DNA of 6,110 nt from the NCBI GenBank assembly GCA_022712735.1, contig JAFLKA010000426.1, positions 1 through 6,110 of the forward strand. Reading direction: 5' to 3'. This document shows positions 5,834 through 6,110 of this stretch, piece by piece. Numbering within the stretch: position 1 is the first letter of the stretch; every line of letters starts with the position of its first letter. Under the pieces are notes generated by a model. That model saw nothing but the letters and a program-made list of their open reading frames with translations, was not told the DNA's origin and did not search any database. Source of the stretch: Marinosulfonomonas sp. (GTDB taxonomy: Bacteria > Pseudomonadota > Alphaproteobacteria > Rhodobacterales > Rhodobacteraceae). A program made the translations under genes and the position numbers.

Positions 5834-6110
5834 AGAAATGCCTAAGAAAAAGAAGCTGAATATATTGGCGATCCTGCCGATTGTAATTTTTGCGGCACTG
5901 ATCGGCGCGTTGTTATTGCCCAATTTGATGAGCAGTATGAATGGCAATAATCCCAGTGATCTGCCATCTACCCGCATTGGCAGCCCCGCACCGAGCATTT
6001 TCATTAGCGAAGATCAGGACCCTGCAACCGGTTTCACCGACGAGACCCTGCGCGAGCCCGGCGTAAAGCTGGTGAATTTCTGGGCCAGCTGGTGTCCACC
6101 GTGTCGGGCC
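5826..6110 (+). CDS. ccmG: Thiol:disulfide interchange protein CcmG/DsbE (3' partial)
   Basis: Membrane-anchored periplasmic thioredoxin-like reductant that, fed by CcdA or DsbD, keeps the CXXCH cysteines of apocytochromes c (directly or through CcmH) reduced for haem ligation. Only the first 95 codons are in the window. Residues 1-10 are charged and lysine-rich (MSEEMPKKKK), residues 11-32 form the uncleaved membrane anchor, and the thioredoxin-like domain starts near IGSPAPSI (51-58). The conserved KLVNFWASWCPPC ends at residue 93, giving active-site Cys90 and Cys93; the window stops two residues later. ATG 5826 overlaps the ccmD stop by 8 nt with GGCGGG (5814-5819) upstream; ATG 5838 is an alternative that drops four residues. 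Called helX in Rhodobacter capsulatus. The spacer between anchor and domain (about 35-50) is rich in Asn and Ser. Confidence 0.94.
   Translation, partial: MSEEMPKKKKLNILAILPIVIFAALIGALLLPNLMSSMNGNNPSDLPSTRIGSPAPSIFISEDQDPATGFTDETLREPGVKLVNFWASWCPPCRA

Overview
The window reads as one co-directional (+ strand) gene string from an alphaproteobacterium, most likely a member of the Rhodobacterales (Roseobacter-type). This rests on the gene order secD-secF-(Mth938-like)-ccmA-ccmB-ccmC-ccmD-ccmG, on separate secD and secF genes, on the moderately high G+C by eye, and on the protein wording (for example the SecD opening GGAHLLAEVQ and the CcmA Walker A region GPNGIGKTT). No RNA gene, insertion sequence, CRISPR array or phage feature is visible. 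Genus and species cannot be named from this sequence.

Layout. 1-1440: secD, cut at its 5' end by the window edge. 1445-2410: secF. 2411-3160: a TauE/SafE-type membrane permease whose ATG directly abuts the secF stop. 3170-3517: a small Mth938-like (DUF498) protein, the bacterial relative of mitochondrial NDUFAF3. 3518-3626: the longest non-coding gap, holding a GC-rich palindrome followed by an A/T-containing tail and a dubious 28-codon frame. 3627-4244: ccmA. 4241-4897: ccmB, overlapping ccmA by 4 nt. 4898-4949: a short gap with a small hairpin and the ccmC ribosome binding site. 4950-5678: ccmC. 5675-5833: ccmD, too short for most gene finders, overlapping ccmC by 4 nt. 5826-6110: the first 95 codons of ccmG, cut by the window end two residues after its CPPC active site.

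How the genes work together. SecD and SecF form the proton-motive-force-driven accessory part of the Sec translocon, which helps exported proteins leave the channel on the periplasmic side. CcmA, CcmB, CcmC and CcmD belong to System I cytochrome c maturation: CcmC, helped by CcmD, loads haem onto the chaperone CcmE, and the CcmAB ATPase releases holo-CcmE. CcmG is the periplasmic thioredoxin-like protein that keeps apocytochrome haem-binding cysteines reduced. Apocytochromes enter the periplasm through Sec, so the linkage makes functional sense, and the NDUFAF3-like gene adds a second respiratory-assembly theme. ccmE, ccmF, ccmH and ccmI are not in the window.

Most of the window is ordinary housekeeping content and I see no evidence for a wholly new system. 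The points most worth following are the NDUFAF3-like gene between secDF and ccm without the usual NDUFAF6-like (squalene/phytoene-synthase family) partner, the permease placed directly behind secF, and the two gap elements that interrupt an otherwise tightly packed string.
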